Made by a program: the position numbers and the translations under genes. A model generated the notes under the pieces. It was given only the letters and a program-made list of their open reading frames with translations. It was not told the DNA's origin and made no database searches. Of a stretch of 64,000 nt of DNA, positions 10,883 to 20,054 are shown piece after piece. Each line of letters opens with the position of its first letter. Positions within the stretch are counted from its first letter, which is position 1. The stretch spans positions 434,001-498,000 of the forward strand of contig NZ_LXYU01000002.1 in NCBI RefSeq assembly GCF_001952075.1. The letters run 5' to 3'. This DNA is from Ditibartonella apis (GTDB lineage: Bacteria; Pseudomonadota; Alphaproteobacteria; Rhizobiales; Rhizobiaceae).

Positions 10883-11252
10883 TTTTACTTTTCTCCGGAT
10901 TTGTAGCAAGCCCGTCTCTGATGGATTCAGAGATTTCCACCAAAGCATCAAAGTCTGCTGTTTCCCCATTTTCCAATCTCTGAATTTCCTTCAGAATAAA
11001 AAAGCCGATGGAAATCAGAGAGGCTTTCAGGTCCGTCGGGAGTGCATTTTCCGCCAGCCCCAAATCTTCAATTAAAATAATCCATAACTTGCGTGTAAAC
11101 GTTACAGCTTCGTAAGTTTCGCGAGTTTTGGGCCCTGCTTTCTGAGCAGCACGCAGCATTTTTATACAACGGTCAAAAAGGATACTTTCCCGTTCACGGG
11201 CCCCTATCTGATCATCTTCCATTACATCTTCGTACCGCATCTGATACATCAA
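10875..11252 (-). CDS. flaF: Flagellin biosynthesis regulator FlaF
   Basis: Small alphaproteobacterial protein acting with FlbT in flagellin translation and secretion; in Caulobacter it is needed for flagellin translation and export. The protein has 125 residues with the family pattern MRAAQKAG..TRETYEAVTFTRKLWIILIEDLG and NALPTDLKASLISIGFFILKE. It is translated before flbT, with the ORFs overlapping by 8 bp. Met1 or Met2 may start it. Confidence 0.92.
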   Translation of the reverse strand: MMYQMRYEDVMEDDQIGARERESILFDRCIKMLRAAQKAGPKTRETYEAVTFTRKLWIILIEDLGLAENALPTDLKASLISIGFFILKEIQRLENGETADFDALVEISESIRDGLATNPEKSKND

Positions 11253-11305
11253 AAATTCCCCAGATTTTACATCCGTGTTATTTAGTTTACCCCGAAAGGA
11301 TTAAA

Positions 11306-12397
11306 TTAAATATAATCCGCCAAAGTCATTTTGGCGATCCGAGCTGTCATATTGTAAGAAATTTGCAATACAGTTTGGAGTTGCACCAATTTTGCAGCTG
11401 CTTGAGTAGCATCTGCACCGATCATGTCATTACGTGTCTGGTTCAATATACTTAATTGTGCGTCAATATGCTCATTGGCATTGGTAACCCGATTTTGGGA
11501 GTTACCTAAATTGGACGCCGATGTTATAATCTCGTTAATCGCGCTTCCGGTCGACTTATTATCGGAAGAAGCCCTTGCACGATCGCCTACAACTTGCTGG
11601 GCAGCCGAAGAAAGCCCGATGTTACCGAATTCGGCAACGAGAACCATATTTTTCATCGCATGACGAAATCCGGCATCATTGGCACTTGCTGAAATATCAA
11701 CAGTTTCGCCGCTTGCAGAAATGCGGTTCATGACCGCGCCATCTTTAGCGCGAGAGAAATTTGTTGACCAACTTGGTTCTTCAAACAACTTTTCAAATGG
11801 TCCATCAATAAAGGACTTCATTTGTTCATCTGTTATATTGGCAACCTGCGGGTCATCAAGATTAAAGCCGAAGTAATCTCTGAATGCATCCTGAACAATT
11901 TTGCTACCACCAGTATTGCTGCCTGCTTTGTAGTAATCGAAAGGTGGCTCGCTTGTATTTGATCCACCAAAAACATACTCGTTATTGTAGCTGGTGTTCA
12001 TTGCCGAAACGAAAGAGTCGAGAGCTGTTTGAGCAGCAGACTGCATCGTTGCAGGTGTAGCCGAAACATTGTCGCCCACTAAAGCCTTGTTAAACTGGAC
12101 AAGGCTGCCACCCGGTTTATCTTTTGTGCTCGCACCCACCAGGCTTTGCAAAGCAGTTTGCGCCGAAGCCATACGCTGAGCGGCCAAATTATTGCTATCT
12201 TTCAAGCCCTGAAGTGTCGAAATCTGGTTCTCGTTATCAACAAAGCGACCTGTCTGCCGACCAAGTTTCAAGCCGGGATCTCTGATCCGCTGTGTGGTCG
12301 ATTCATAACTTGCTTCATTAATCTCGGATTGAGCTTGCGACACAATCGAGCGCTGAGAATTGTTCAAGACATAAGTAGAAATTGCGTTGATATTCAT
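11306..12397 (-). CDS. flgL: Hook-filament junction protein FlgL (HAP3)
   Basis: Junction protein between hook and filament, exported by the flagellar type III system. The protein has 363 residues with a flagellin-like N-terminal D0 region (MNINAISTYVLNNSQRSIVSQAQ) and C-terminal region (AAAKLVQLQTVLQISYNMTARIAKMTLADYI). Length is usual for the family. It starts 7 bp after the flgK stop, in the order flgE-flgK-flgL usual in rhizobia and Brucella. Confidence 0.95.
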   Translation of the reverse strand: MNINAISTYVLNNSQRSIVSQAQSEINEASYESTTQRIRDPGLKLGRQTGRFVDNENQISTLQGLKDSNNLAAQRMASAQTALQSLVGASTKDKPGGSLVQFNKALVGDNVSATPATMQSAAQTALDSFVSAMNTSYNNEYVFGGSNTSEPPFDYYKAGSNTGGSKIVQDAFRDYFGFNLDDPQVANITDEQMKSFIDGPFEKLFEEPSWSTNFSRAKDGAVMNRISASGETVDISASANDAGFRHAMKNMVLVAEFGNIGLSSAAQQVVGDRARASSDNKSTGSAINEIITSASNLGNSQNRVTNANEHIDAQLSILNQTRNDMIGADATQAAAKLVQLQTVLQISYNMTARIAKMTLADYI

Positions 12398-12404
12398 TTC
12401 ACAC

Positions 12405-13760
12405 CTACCTTACCGCACTCATCAGGTCATCCAGCATTTTGCCTACTGTCGTTATGATACGTGCAGTTGCCGAATAGGTTTGCTCCAACTGAAGCATGAG
12501 CGCCATTTCATCGTCTGTATTGACCCCCGTTTCATTGGAAAGAGCTTCTCCGGCACGGCTGAACATTGTGCTCTTATACTCGTTGTCAGAGGTGGCAGAC
12601 TGGCGCACACCTTCTATCCACGAAAGGGATTGCTTACTGTAAGACGTGATACTTTGCGTGTTATCAAGACCTGTATCGTTACCGAAATTACGGGGCTTAT
12701 CCAAATTGTCGATCAGTTTCTGAATATCTTTACCGAGCTTCTCCGGACCACCATCAGCGGTATTGCTATCAAACGCCGGATTAACACTAATCCTTCCTGC
12801 CGTACCGGTGACTTGAGTTTCGTCACCACCCTCGAATAGAGCGGGAGGACCTTTAAAAATATCGGTCAACGCATTGGCTATTTCATCAAGTTGTTTCTGG
12901 TATTGCGGAGCAGTTTCATCGCGAACTTTCAACAAACCGCCGAGCTTTCCGGATCCGTTAGGCGAATTGAAAGCATCATGCGAGAGCGGAACACCGTCAA
13001 CAAGGACAGGGCTACCCGCTTTTCCAGCAGGCAATGGCCCGCTTGGAGAAAATGAAACCTGACGCGGAACCTTGTCATAAAGCGTACTGTCATCCATCCC
13101 GTAGATCGACATTGTCCCGTCAGGATGAGTAACTGTGGTTATACCAATTTCCTGAGACAATTCTTTAAGAATTGCATCGCGTTGATCCATATAGGCATAG
13201 CCATCACGCCCCGACCCTTTTTCATTAACGATTTCTTTTTCAACTTGCTGAAATTGTTTTAAAAGATCGTTGATATGATCAACAGAATCTTTGATCTCGC
13301 TATCTGTGTCAGTGCGTATTTTTTCAATTGCTTTGGAGCCGGCATTTAACGTATTGGCAAGATCTTTTGCCTTGTCAATCGCAGCATCTCCAGCTGTTCT
13401 TTGGCTCGGATTATTTGCATAAAACTGCAAAGCCTTTTTGAAATCGTCAAGCAAACGCGACGGCGAATTTTCAAAATCGTTCGTACCATAAATGTTCGAA
13501 AGTTGATTTGCACCGTTGTTTATAGCTGCAGCAGCAGCCGATTGACTGGATTTGACCAGATAGTTCGTAAGAAGTTCCGGATTATCATCGCGGATAACCT
13601 TGGAACTGACCATTCCGTTGGCGCCGGATTGGACATGGGTGGTGCGATGGGTATAATTTGTGTCCCGCGCACCACCAATATTTTGTGATACAACACTCAT
13701 CTGACCAGACGATGTTTTGAGTGAATTTCTTGCTGTAGAAAGTGCTGTACCTAATGTCAT
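12405..13760 (-). CDS. flgK: Hook-associated protein FlgK (HAP1)
   Basis: Forms the first junction layer on the hook tip. The protein has 451 residues. The N-terminus MTLGTALSTARNSLKTSSGQMSVVSQNIGGARDTNYT is the FlgK form of the rod/hook D0 motif. The C-terminus (NTDDEMALMLQLEQTYSATARIITTVGKMLDDL) is the matching helix. It follows flgE by 59 bp and is tightly linked to flgL. Confidence 0.95.
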   Translation of the reverse strand: MTLGTALSTARNSLKTSSGQMSVVSQNIGGARDTNYTHRTTHVQSGANGMVSSKVIRDDNPELLTNYLVKSSQSAAAAAINNGANQLSNIYGTNDFENSPSRLLDDFKKALQFYANNPSQRTAGDAAIDKAKDLANTLNAGSKAIEKIRTDTDSEIKDSVDHINDLLKQFQQVEKEIVNEKGSGRDGYAYMDQRDAILKELSQEIGITTVTHPDGTMSIYGMDDSTLYDKVPRQVSFSPSGPLPAGKAGSPVLVDGVPLSHDAFNSPNGSGKLGGLLKVRDETAPQYQKQLDEIANALTDIFKGPPALFEGGDETQVTGTAGRISVNPAFDSNTADGGPEKLGKDIQKLIDNLDKPRNFGNDTGLDNTQSITSYSKQSLSWIEGVRQSATSDNEYKSTMFSRAGEALSNETGVNTDDEMALMLQLEQTYSATARIITTVGKMLDDLMSAVR

Positions 13761-13819
13761 TTTAGCCTTCTTTTATTTCATGTAATCGGCCGTTTAGCCG
13801 GTTTCAAGTAAGGTTAGTC

Positions 13820-15091
13820 CTATCGTTTCAAATTGACAATAACGTCCATTACTTCCGAACCCGTCTGGAACACTTTAGAGTTCGCAGTATAATTGCGCTG
13901 CGCTTCGATCATGTCTGTCAATTCATCACCGATATCGGCGTTTGACTCTTCCAACATACCACTTCTCAAAACACCGAATGTACCTTCACCCGGATGTCCG
14001 AATGTTTGACCACCGGCTTCCGGTACTGCCTGGAACACTGTTCCGGTAATCGGAATAAGTGAATCCGGCGCGGTTACGGTAGAGAGGCCAACGGTACCGA
14101 TCGTTCTTACCTGACTATTACTATAGCTAACTTGTATTTCGCCGTTAGTACCAAAACTGAAGCCTTTATAGGTCCCTGGAGCATAACCGTCAGCTTCCGC
14201 ATCAAATGTAAAGTTGGCACCAATCTGTGTCATACTGGTTTTACCGTTATTATCTTTGGCTGCCATGTTGATGGTAACCGGGAATGTAGTAACGGCTCCT
14301 GAAGTTTTGTTGACGTTCGGAACGTTGATCGTGAGCGGCGTTAATGGGGAAGTAATGTTACCGTCTTTGCCGAATGTTAACGTCTGCGGAGGGTTCAACA
14401 ATTCTTCCACAACGGGATTACCGCCGGCGTCTGTTGTATTCGTGCAAGCGTGCATTTCCCAAGTGTTATCGTCGGTCTTTGTATAATAAAAGTCGACACT
14501 CACTGCGGTGCCCTGATCATCATAGACTGTGGCAGATTTCTTAAGATGATAAGTTTTCTCGTTTTTTGCATCAAAAGTGACAGCATTTTCGCCGGTTCTC
14601 TTGATAGCGGTTTTATCTGACTGAAGGTTTGCTGTTAAATTGATATTTGTGGTCACTTGGCCTTGGAGCAATTCACCGGCGCCACCTTTAATCACGACGC
14701 GTTTTCCGGTTTCATCCAGCAGATAAAATCCTGCAGCATTTTGTAAATAGCCTTCGCCGTTTCTCTGGAAAGAACCGGCACGGGTTAGGTATTCGGTTCC
14801 GGATTCATCTTGAACACGGAAAAAACCGTTACCTTCAAGCATGATATCGCCAGGCTTTCCTGTTCCGCGTCCTGCACCCTGCATCGAAATATCATGGCGA
14901 ACAGTTGTTGTGACACCACCGGACTGATAAGCATTACGCGTTGATGGCATAACCAGATCGGAAAACTGGGTATCCGTCCGCTTGTAACCAGCCGTACTAA
15001 CGTTAGCTACGTTATCTGCAACACCTGTAAGTCTGTTTGCCTGTGCGTTCATTCCTGCAACGCCGGTACGCATCATACCGTAAATACCCAT
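13820..15091 (-). CDS. flgE: Flagellar hook protein FlgE
   Basis: Main subunit of the hook. The protein has 423 residues from ATG 15091, chosen for AAGGAG 7 nt upstream and the typical MGIYGMMRTGVAGMNAQANRL start; a longer frame to 15205 runs through the promoter box and was rejected. The FlgE/F/G core TRAGSFQRNGEGYLQNAAG follows, and the C-terminal D0 helix ELTDMIEAQRNYTANSKVFQ ends the protein. It leads the flgE-flgK-flgL-flaF-flbT-flgD-fliQ unit and has a conserved regulatory box 33-61 bp upstream. Confidence 0.96.
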   Translation of the reverse strand: MGIYGMMRTGVAGMNAQANRLTGVADNVANVSTAGYKRTDTQFSDLVMPSTRNAYQSGGVTTTVRHDISMQGAGRGTGKPGDIMLEGNGFFRVQDESGTEYLTRAGSFQRNGEGYLQNAAGFYLLDETGKRVVIKGGAGELLQGQVTTNINLTANLQSDKTAIKRTGENAVTFDAKNEKTYHLKKSATVYDDQGTAVSVDFYYTKTDDNTWEMHACTNTTDAGGNPVVEELLNPPQTLTFGKDGNITSPLTPLTINVPNVNKTSGAVTTFPVTINMAAKDNNGKTSMTQIGANFTFDAEADGYAPGTYKGFSFGTNGEIQVSYSNSQVRTIGTVGLSTVTAPDSLIPITGTVFQAVPEAGGQTFGHPGEGTFGVLRSGMLEESNADIGDELTDMIEAQRNYTANSKVFQTGSEVMDVIVNLKR

Positions 15092-15123
15092 TGTTATCTC
15101 CTTGAGTTGAGAACCATAGTTGC

Positions 15124-15152
15124 AACATAGAAGCGCATCCTTGTGCGAAGCT
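15124..15152 (-). promoter_or_regulatory. Candidate FtcR box and -10 element, flgE unit
   Basis: Read on the minus strand: half-site AGCTTCG, spacer CACA, half-site AGGATGC, 5 bp (GCTTC), then TATGTT. The same 7-4-7-5-hexamer layout precedes the five other flagellar structural units. The proximal half-site is one of the weaker copies. That FtcR binds here is inferred. Confidence 0.6.
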
Positions 15153-15403
15153 GGCGTTATTTCAGTTTCAAAGAAAATTAATTGTTCATTGGCACCGCGT
15201 TTCATTTTTAAAATGCCGTTTTAAACCTCATGCCGGTTTCAAATTTAACCTTACAACTCGAAAGTAAAAATCGAGCAAACAGAATGGTTCATTTGTCTCC
15301 AGCCCGAATAAAAGATTGAACAATCAAGAAAATGATACGGAAGAGCGGAATTTCAAGGCAAAAAGCTCTATGAAGGTTTTTTTAAATTCACTTTTGAATT
15401 GAT

Positions 15404-15432
15404 CAAAAAAAAGCCTGCGAAACCGCAGGCTT
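15404..15432 (-). terminator. Intrinsic terminator of ftcR
   Basis: Perfect 9-bp stem AAGCCTGCG/CGCAGGCTT with a 4-nt loop and a run of eight or more T on the minus strand, 27 bp past the ftcR stop. It isolates ftcR from the flgE unit. Confidence 0.9.
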
Positions 15433-15459
15433 AAAGAAATCGTATGGAGTTACGATAAA

Positions 15460-16143
15460 TTAATCAATATTCAAGCTATAGCCAAGAAAACGTTTTGAAT
15501 CGATAACATCGCTTCCAAGCTTGGCTTTCAATTTCTTGCGAAGTTTGCTGATGTGGCTTTCAACAACGTTTTCTTCCACATCTGAATCAAACACACCATA
15601 TATGGCGTTGAAAATCTGCGTCTTGTTAACACGCCGGCCATGATTGGCAACCAGATATTCAAGAATACGGCGTTCACGACGAGGTAGAACAAAGTCAACA
15701 CCGTTGATCTGGGGATCACGTCCATCGTTAAATACACTGATCGGTCCTAAAACAACTGCTGCATCGGATTTACGGATCTCTCCACCCATACGGCGGCGGA
15801 TTGCTGCTACCCGAGCCAAAATTTCACGGACATGAATGGGTTTACGAAGCACGTCATCAATTCCGGCCTGGAACAAAGCCAATGTCTGTTCAAGTGAATT
15901 GTTTTCCGTGACAGCCAATACAGGAGCATCACAATGAGCGCGAATTTTCTTCGGTAATTCGATACGATCCTTGCAATCACCAAGAAGAATCGCTTCGACT
16001 GCTGACATTTCCGATTTTGGTGCAGTTTCTACCCAGTCATCGAAATCGGCAGATGATAAACCTGTTGCCGAGATGCCTTCCCGTGCGAACAAGGCAGAAT
16101 AACCATCCGTTACCAGCTTGCGTTCGTCTACAACTATTATCAT
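15460..16143 (-). CDS. ftcR: Flagellar master response regulator FtcR (OmpR type)
   Basis: Orphan two-component regulator that activates flagellar genes in Brucella; the rhizobial counterpart is Rem. The protein has 227 residues from ATG 16143, with AGGGA just upstream. Residues 1-115 are a receiver domain with the conserved Thr (LAVTE) and Lys (LRKP). The segment after the third strand reads ILLGDCKD, so the usual phospho-Asp position is irregular. Residues 130-227 are an OmpR/PhoB winged helix ([17 protein letters not shown], then [13 protein letters not shown]). No histidine kinase is adjacent. It is the natural candidate to bind the repeated boxes found upstream of the structural units. 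Confidence 0.9.
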   Translation of the reverse strand: MIIVVDERKLVTDGYSALFAREGISATGLSSADFDDWVETAPKSEMSAVEAILLGDCKDRIELPKKIRAHCDAPVLAVTENNSLEQTLALFQAGIDDVLRKPIHVREILARVAAIRRRMGGEIRKSDAAVVLGPISVFNDGRDPQINGVDFVLPRRERRILEYLVANHGRRVNKTQIFNAIYGVFDSDVEENVVESHISKLRKKLKAKLGSDVIDSKRFLGYSLNID

Positions 16144-16421
16144 GTCCCTATTCCTATTAAACGCCCTCACCAAATTCTGAAACTCAAGAACTTATCCTTA
16201 ATGAGGACTTTTCTTTAAGATATCTTTCACCACGAAAATTACAAGTCGTTTTTAACTTTTCCCGTCAAGAATCCGCCATACTTTCCCGAATTTAGACTAT
16301 TTTTTTAACATTTTGACGTTTTAAAAAACTATTTTTCGTATAAAACGCGTTTATTTTCAAACAGTTAGCTATTCCTAAACGCGTTAACTATAGAATTTAA
16401 CCATGCTTATTAAAACATCAG

Positions 16422-16991
16422 TTATAGTTCTCCACGACAAAACTGGCGCGAAGCTTGCGTCCATTTTCCGAAGCCGGAAGCAATCATGTTTGCCATGACC
16501 TGACAGACATATCGTTTTTGTGCGGGGTTATTATTCGGCCCTGCATGATAGCGGGCGACTGCCATTGTCCAACTCCCTTCCCTCTGCCTCAATTCCTTAA
16601 GGAATCGCGCAGCATAGTCGACGTTAAGGTGGGGCTGGAACATTGCTGCTACCGACGGAAATCGCTCCCCGTGATAATAGTGGTTGATCTGCATACAGCC
16701 GACATCAATCAGTTTTGCACCGCGACGTTTCGCCTCATAAAAGATACGCAATGCTTGCGACTCGTTTTGCGCAAAATACGCTTTGCCATCAATATTAAGC
16801 GCATATGGTTGAAGTGAGTCTTTGTTACCGGTTTCAGTAAGGCCTACAGCATAGAGAATTCCCAATGGAATATCATAACGTTTCGATGCTTCGATCATTT
16901 CGCCCTCGCAAGCATTGCCTGCGAAAGCAGTTGTGACAGGCGTCAGACTAGACAACCAGATGGCGAGGATCGCGAACAGTAGTTTCTTCAC
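16422..16991 (-). CDS. Flagellar-locus lytic transglycosylase (SLT family)
   Basis: Periplasmic murein-cleaving enzyme, probably opening peptidoglycan for the rod. The protein has 189 residues from GTG 16991, chosen because AGGAAG lies 9 nt upstream and it yields a clean signal peptide (KKLLFAILAIWLSSLTP, ending AFA at about residue 24). The SLT motifs are visible: catalytic Glu53 in GLTETGN, GCMQINHYYH, and AVARYHAGPNN. It overlaps the 3' end of fliK by 44 bp. FlgJ in this locus has no muramidase domain, so this enzyme probably supplies the missing activity, as SltF does in Rhodobacter. Confidence 0.86.
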   Translation of the reverse strand: MKKLLFAILAIWLSSLTPVTTAFAGNACEGEMIEASKRYDIPLGILYAVGLTETGNKDSLQPYALNIDGKAYFAQNESQALRIFYEAKRRGAKLIDVGCMQINHYYHGERFPSVAAMFQPHLNVDYAARFLKELRQREGSWTMAVARYHAGPNNNPAQKRYVCQVMANMIASGFGKWTQASRQFCRGEL

Positions 16992-18762
16992 GTCCACCTT
17001 CTTCCTGCAAGGGCGTACCGGTGATTGGAAATTCGGTAAACGTTTGCCTTGATCCATTGTGCCCACCTTGTCCCTGTTGTCCGGAAAATTGCCGCTGGCC
17101 GTTAAAATTCTGGCCACTATTATCTTGCTGGGACGGTGATTGGCCCGAATTGCTCGATTGTCCCTGTTGGACTGTTTGTGAACTTCTGTCGACAATCATA
17201 ATCGTCAAATGTCCATCATCATTGAAACCGGACTTTTCCAGCGCCTTATGTAAGGCATGGTGGTCAGCAGCAAGGAGACGGGCCGTTTCCTGACGTTCGG
17301 CATGAATTTCGATATGCAGTCCATCGCTTGTTTTGCGCAACCGCGCCTCGACCATGCCAAGGTTTTCCGGATTGAGTTTGATACGCAAAAGACGCATACC
17401 ACCAACTTGACGATTTTCTGTTACCTCGACGCCAACAATGCGGCCGGCTTGTGTCTGATCGCCCCCTCTCGTTTCAGGCGTTGCTACTCTGTCACCAACA
17501 TTCAATGTCGAACCCGCCTGAGCTTCATCGGCAGCATTATCGAAATTTGCCTGCTGTGAAGAATTGTTAGACGCCTGAAAGATATTATTCTGTGTACGTC
17601 TATCACCATTTTGCTTTCGGCCGGATACCGTGTGATCTGCTCGACCAGTTGCAACTTTCGCGTCACCATCTTCGCTTTTAACTGAAGGAATATCGTTATC
17701 TTCAAGGGCAAGGCCCGATTGTCCACGATCATCTTCGCCGACAGCTTTAGCAGCAGGCTCGCCTACTGTTTTGTCATCGTTGGCAATTTTACCAAATGCA
17801 TTTTTGGCGTCTTTTTCTGCTCCAGAAATTCGAGCCGTTTCAGCTTGAGCCTGGGGTTTGTTACTATTTGTCTGTACTGCTGCAAGCTGAGCATCTGTTG
17901 CGTTTTTTGCTGCTTGTTCTACAGCGCCGTCAGAAGATGCTACGGCCGCATCGATTGCCTCCGGTTGTTGCATATCACCTTTGGATTTATCTCCGCCGAG
18001 AGAATGGGCAACTTTCGTATAATTGTTTTGATTAACAACTACGTGGTTGACAGTCGCCAATTGGTTAACATCCAAGCTTGAAGAATTTCCGGTGTTTTCG
18101 GATTGGCTACCGTCGCCGTCGGCCGATTTGCCGTTTTTATCCTTGGACAAATGCAATTTATCTTTGGAAACAGTTCCGTTCAAGCCGGACTGATCGGACT
18201 TTTCATCGCTTTTAGAATTCGAACCAACAGTGTCTTTTTCTATTGATGAACCGGCTTTTTGTTCATCAAGATGTTTAAGAATATCGTGAATAGACGAAGA
18301 CGATTGATCGTCCCCGTTATTCTGATCATGGTGTACAGAAGTTTTCGTATTTTCTTGTTGTTTTTGCGGTTGAACGGATACGCTGTCTTTCGTTTGTGAA
18401 GTGTTTTGTTTGGTAACTTCGTTTGAACGAACCTTATCATTGGTTGCTTTGTCAGTTACACCTTTATCATTAGCAATCTTGTCGGCCGAAGCTTTATCGT
18501 TTGCAACTTTATCGGCATAGAATTTATCCGAATATGCTTTGTCGGAGTATGCTTTGTCCGAATAGGATTTATCAGATGCAACCTTTGCCGATTGCCTGTC
18601 GTTTTCTTTCAACGTTGCAGATCTATCACCCTGATCTTTATGCAAGATATCATCAAAACTTGTGTCAGAAGATTGATTGGATTGTGCCGCTCTTTTATTC
18701 TCGGCTTTGGGTTGGGTGTTGCTTGCAATAATGTTCGTAAAATCCCCCGAAATTACCATCAT
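16948..18762 (-). CDS. fliK: Flagellar hook-length control protein FliK (MotD)
   Basis: Secreted ruler that sets hook length and switches export specificity by contacting FlhB; called MotD in older rhizobial work. The protein has 604 residues, mostly low-complexity and rich in S, D, K, N, Q and A. Residues 61-110 are ten tandem xxxDK pentapeptides. The C-terminal FliK domain at about 440-530 is clear: MRLLRIKLNPENLGMVEARL, then AADHHALHKALEKSGF. The last 70 residues are Q/G/S-rich. It overlaps the motC stop by 4 bp (ATGA). Confidence 0.9.
   Translation of the reverse strand: MMVISGDFTNIIASNTQPKAENKRAAQSNQSSDTSFDDILHKDQGDRSATLKENDRQSAKVASDKSYSDKAYSDKAYSDKFYADKVANDKASADKIANDKGVTDKATNDKVRSNEVTKQNTSQTKDSVSVQPQKQQENTKTSVHHDQNNGDDQSSSSIHDILKHLDEQKAGSSIEKDTVGSNSKSDEKSDQSGLNGTVSKDKLHLSKDKNGKSADGDGSQSENTGNSSSLDVNQLATVNHVVVNQNNYTKVAHSLGGDKSKGDMQQPEAIDAAVASSDGAVEQAAKNATDAQLAAVQTNSNKPQAQAETARISGAEKDAKNAFGKIANDDKTVGEPAAKAVGEDDRGQSGLALEDNDIPSVKSEDGDAKVATGRADHTVSGRKQNGDRRTQNNIFQASNNSSQQANFDNAADEAQAGSTLNVGDRVATPETRGGDQTQAGRIVGVEVTENRQVGGMRLLRIKLNPENLGMVEARLRKTSDGLHIEIHAERQETARLLAADHHALHKALEKSGFNDDGHLTIMIVDRSSQTVQQGQSSNSGQSPSQQDNSGQNFNGQRQFSGQQGQGGHNGSRQTFTEFPITGTPLQEEGGREETTVRDPRHLVV
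18433..18582 (-). repeat. Ten tandem 15-bp repeats encoding xxxDK in fliK
   Basis: Codons 61-110 of fliK encode VASDK, SYSDK, AYSDK, AYSDK, FYADK, VANDK, ASADK, IANDK, GVTDK and ATNDK in unbroken register. The best-conserved units (SYSDK, AYSDK) are also nearly identical at the DNA level. This is a 15-bp minisatellite in the ruler part of the protein, where gain or loss of a unit would keep frame. Confidence 0.88.
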
Positions 18763-20054
18763 TTTTTCTCCAGTAGTTTGTCTACGTCACTGATTTTCTT
18801 TTGTGTCTGCTGCATGAATTGATCAATTTCATTAGATGTTTTTTTCACATCAACCTTGCCCGAAGCATTTTCTGTCGGCATTGGTAACGGTTCGGTCGTC
18901 TTTTTCCCGACCTGATCAAGCGGCACTCCGACAGCTTCTTTCAACGCCGGCTGTTCCTCGTCCGGGTCTTCATCTTCATTCTGTTGTTTCGGCAAAATAT
19001 TTGTATCAAGAACAACCCCTTTAGCGACCGCTTTGGCCGCCATTAGCAACGGCCGGTCTTTTTCTGGCAAATTGTCGACAGAAATTGTCTTCAGCATCTC
19101 GCCAGCATCTTCCGCTGCCGTTGACCCCACCGAACTTGCCGCGTAATAAAGACGCGCCGACGAGTCATCTACATTGAGAGCCTGTGTAAGACCGAGAGCT
19201 TTTTCCGCGCCAAAGTGGGCGCGCGGCATACGCGCTTCAATCAATGCTGCCCGACTGATTTTCAGATAGATGACGAGCTGTATCTGTTTTGGTGCATAAC
19301 CAACAAATTCGCTTAATTCCTGATCATTGAAACGGCTATCCATCATTGGCAGTGAAGTAGCAAAATCCCGCCAGAATTCGTTTGCATAGGGTGATTTGGA
19401 AAAACGTGTTACATAATTTCTTGTAAGCAAACGCAAAAGCTTGACATCGCCCATCATGGTAGCAACTCTCACCTGACGGCGAATAGCCGCTTCCTCGAAA
19501 AGCGAGCCCGGTGCTGCAAGCCTTACCCAATTCAAACGAGCTGATGCTTTTTCCGGACTGGCTTCCGTCAAATCGGCTACCGTGCTCAAAGTGATGGAAA
19601 GCAATAATGCTGCCGGAATTTCGGAGTCATCTTCGGGCAAGTTATCAAAAGCCCTTAAAAACCTATCCTTTTTGTGGTGGCTATATGCCAGAGCACCATC
19701 AATGTAGTTTTTAGGAATAATTCCATCCGGTGCGTTTTTGAGAATAGTCTCAACAACGCTGGGATTTCCACCATTGAACAGATAAGTGAGTGCTGCAAAA
19801 AGATTTTGCGCATTTTCCCAAGTCGATGGATCTTCCGTCAAAAACTTCTGGCCGATATCGGCAAGCACGCGGGGCTGCATCTGCAATGCACCGGGCTGGC
19901 CGCTAGCAATATCATCCTGCAAGCTTTCCAGCGAGCGGACAAGCTGAACCGGCCCCAATACGGATTCAGTCATCTGTGCTTCAAGCGGTGTTGAAACGAT
20001 AAGTGGCAGAGCGACACCGGCAAGACATATCATTTTGAAAAAACGATTTATCAT
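18759..20054 (-). CDS. motC: Periplasmic motor protein MotC
   Basis: Rhizobial-type motor protein that binds the periplasmic part of MotB and supports torque. The protein has 431 residues with a Sec signal peptide (MICLAGVALPLIVSTP, cleavage near residue 26). Helical repeats fill the middle (EDPSTWENAQNLFAALTYLFNGG, KNAPDGIIPKNYIDGALAY). The C-terminus is a charged, proline-containing tail ending in a short coiled coil (DQFMQQTQKKISDVDKLLEKK). It overlaps both motB and fliK by 4 bp. Its chaperone, motE, is in another unit of this locus. Confidence 0.92.
   Translation of the reverse strand: MINRFFKMICLAGVALPLIVSTPLEAQMTESVLGPVQLVRSLESLQDDIASGQPGALQMQPRVLADIGQKFLTEDPSTWENAQNLFAALTYLFNGGNPSVVETILKNAPDGIIPKNYIDGALAYSHHKKDRFLRAFDNLPEDDSEIPAALLLSITLSTVADLTEASPEKASARLNWVRLAAPGSLFEEAAIRRQVRVATMMGDVKLLRLLTRNYVTRFSKSPYANEFWRDFATSLPMMDSRFNDQELSEFVGYAPKQIQLVIYLKISRAALIEARMPRAHFGAEKALGLTQALNVDDSSARLYYAASSVGSTAAEDAGEMLKTISVDNLPEKDRPLLMAAKAVAKGVVLDTNILPKQQNEDEDPDEEQPALKEAVGVPLDQVGKKTTEPLPMPTENASGKVDVKKTSNEIDQFMQQTQKKISDVDKLLEKK

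Larger units (their letters stand above)
15092..15459. other. 368-bp intergenic region between ftcR and flgE
   Basis: Contains the ftcR terminator (15404-15432) and, nearer to flgE, the 29-bp regulatory box. No ORF is seen; the remainder is AT-rich. Confidence 0.5.

Noticed and set aside
16384..16413. Three TTAA words, one as TTAACCAT, upstream of ftcR, considered as a CtrA site
   Set aside because: They repeat every 13 bp (N9 between words), not the TTAA-N7-TTAA spacing of CtrA, and the region is AT-rich. Not enough to call a site.
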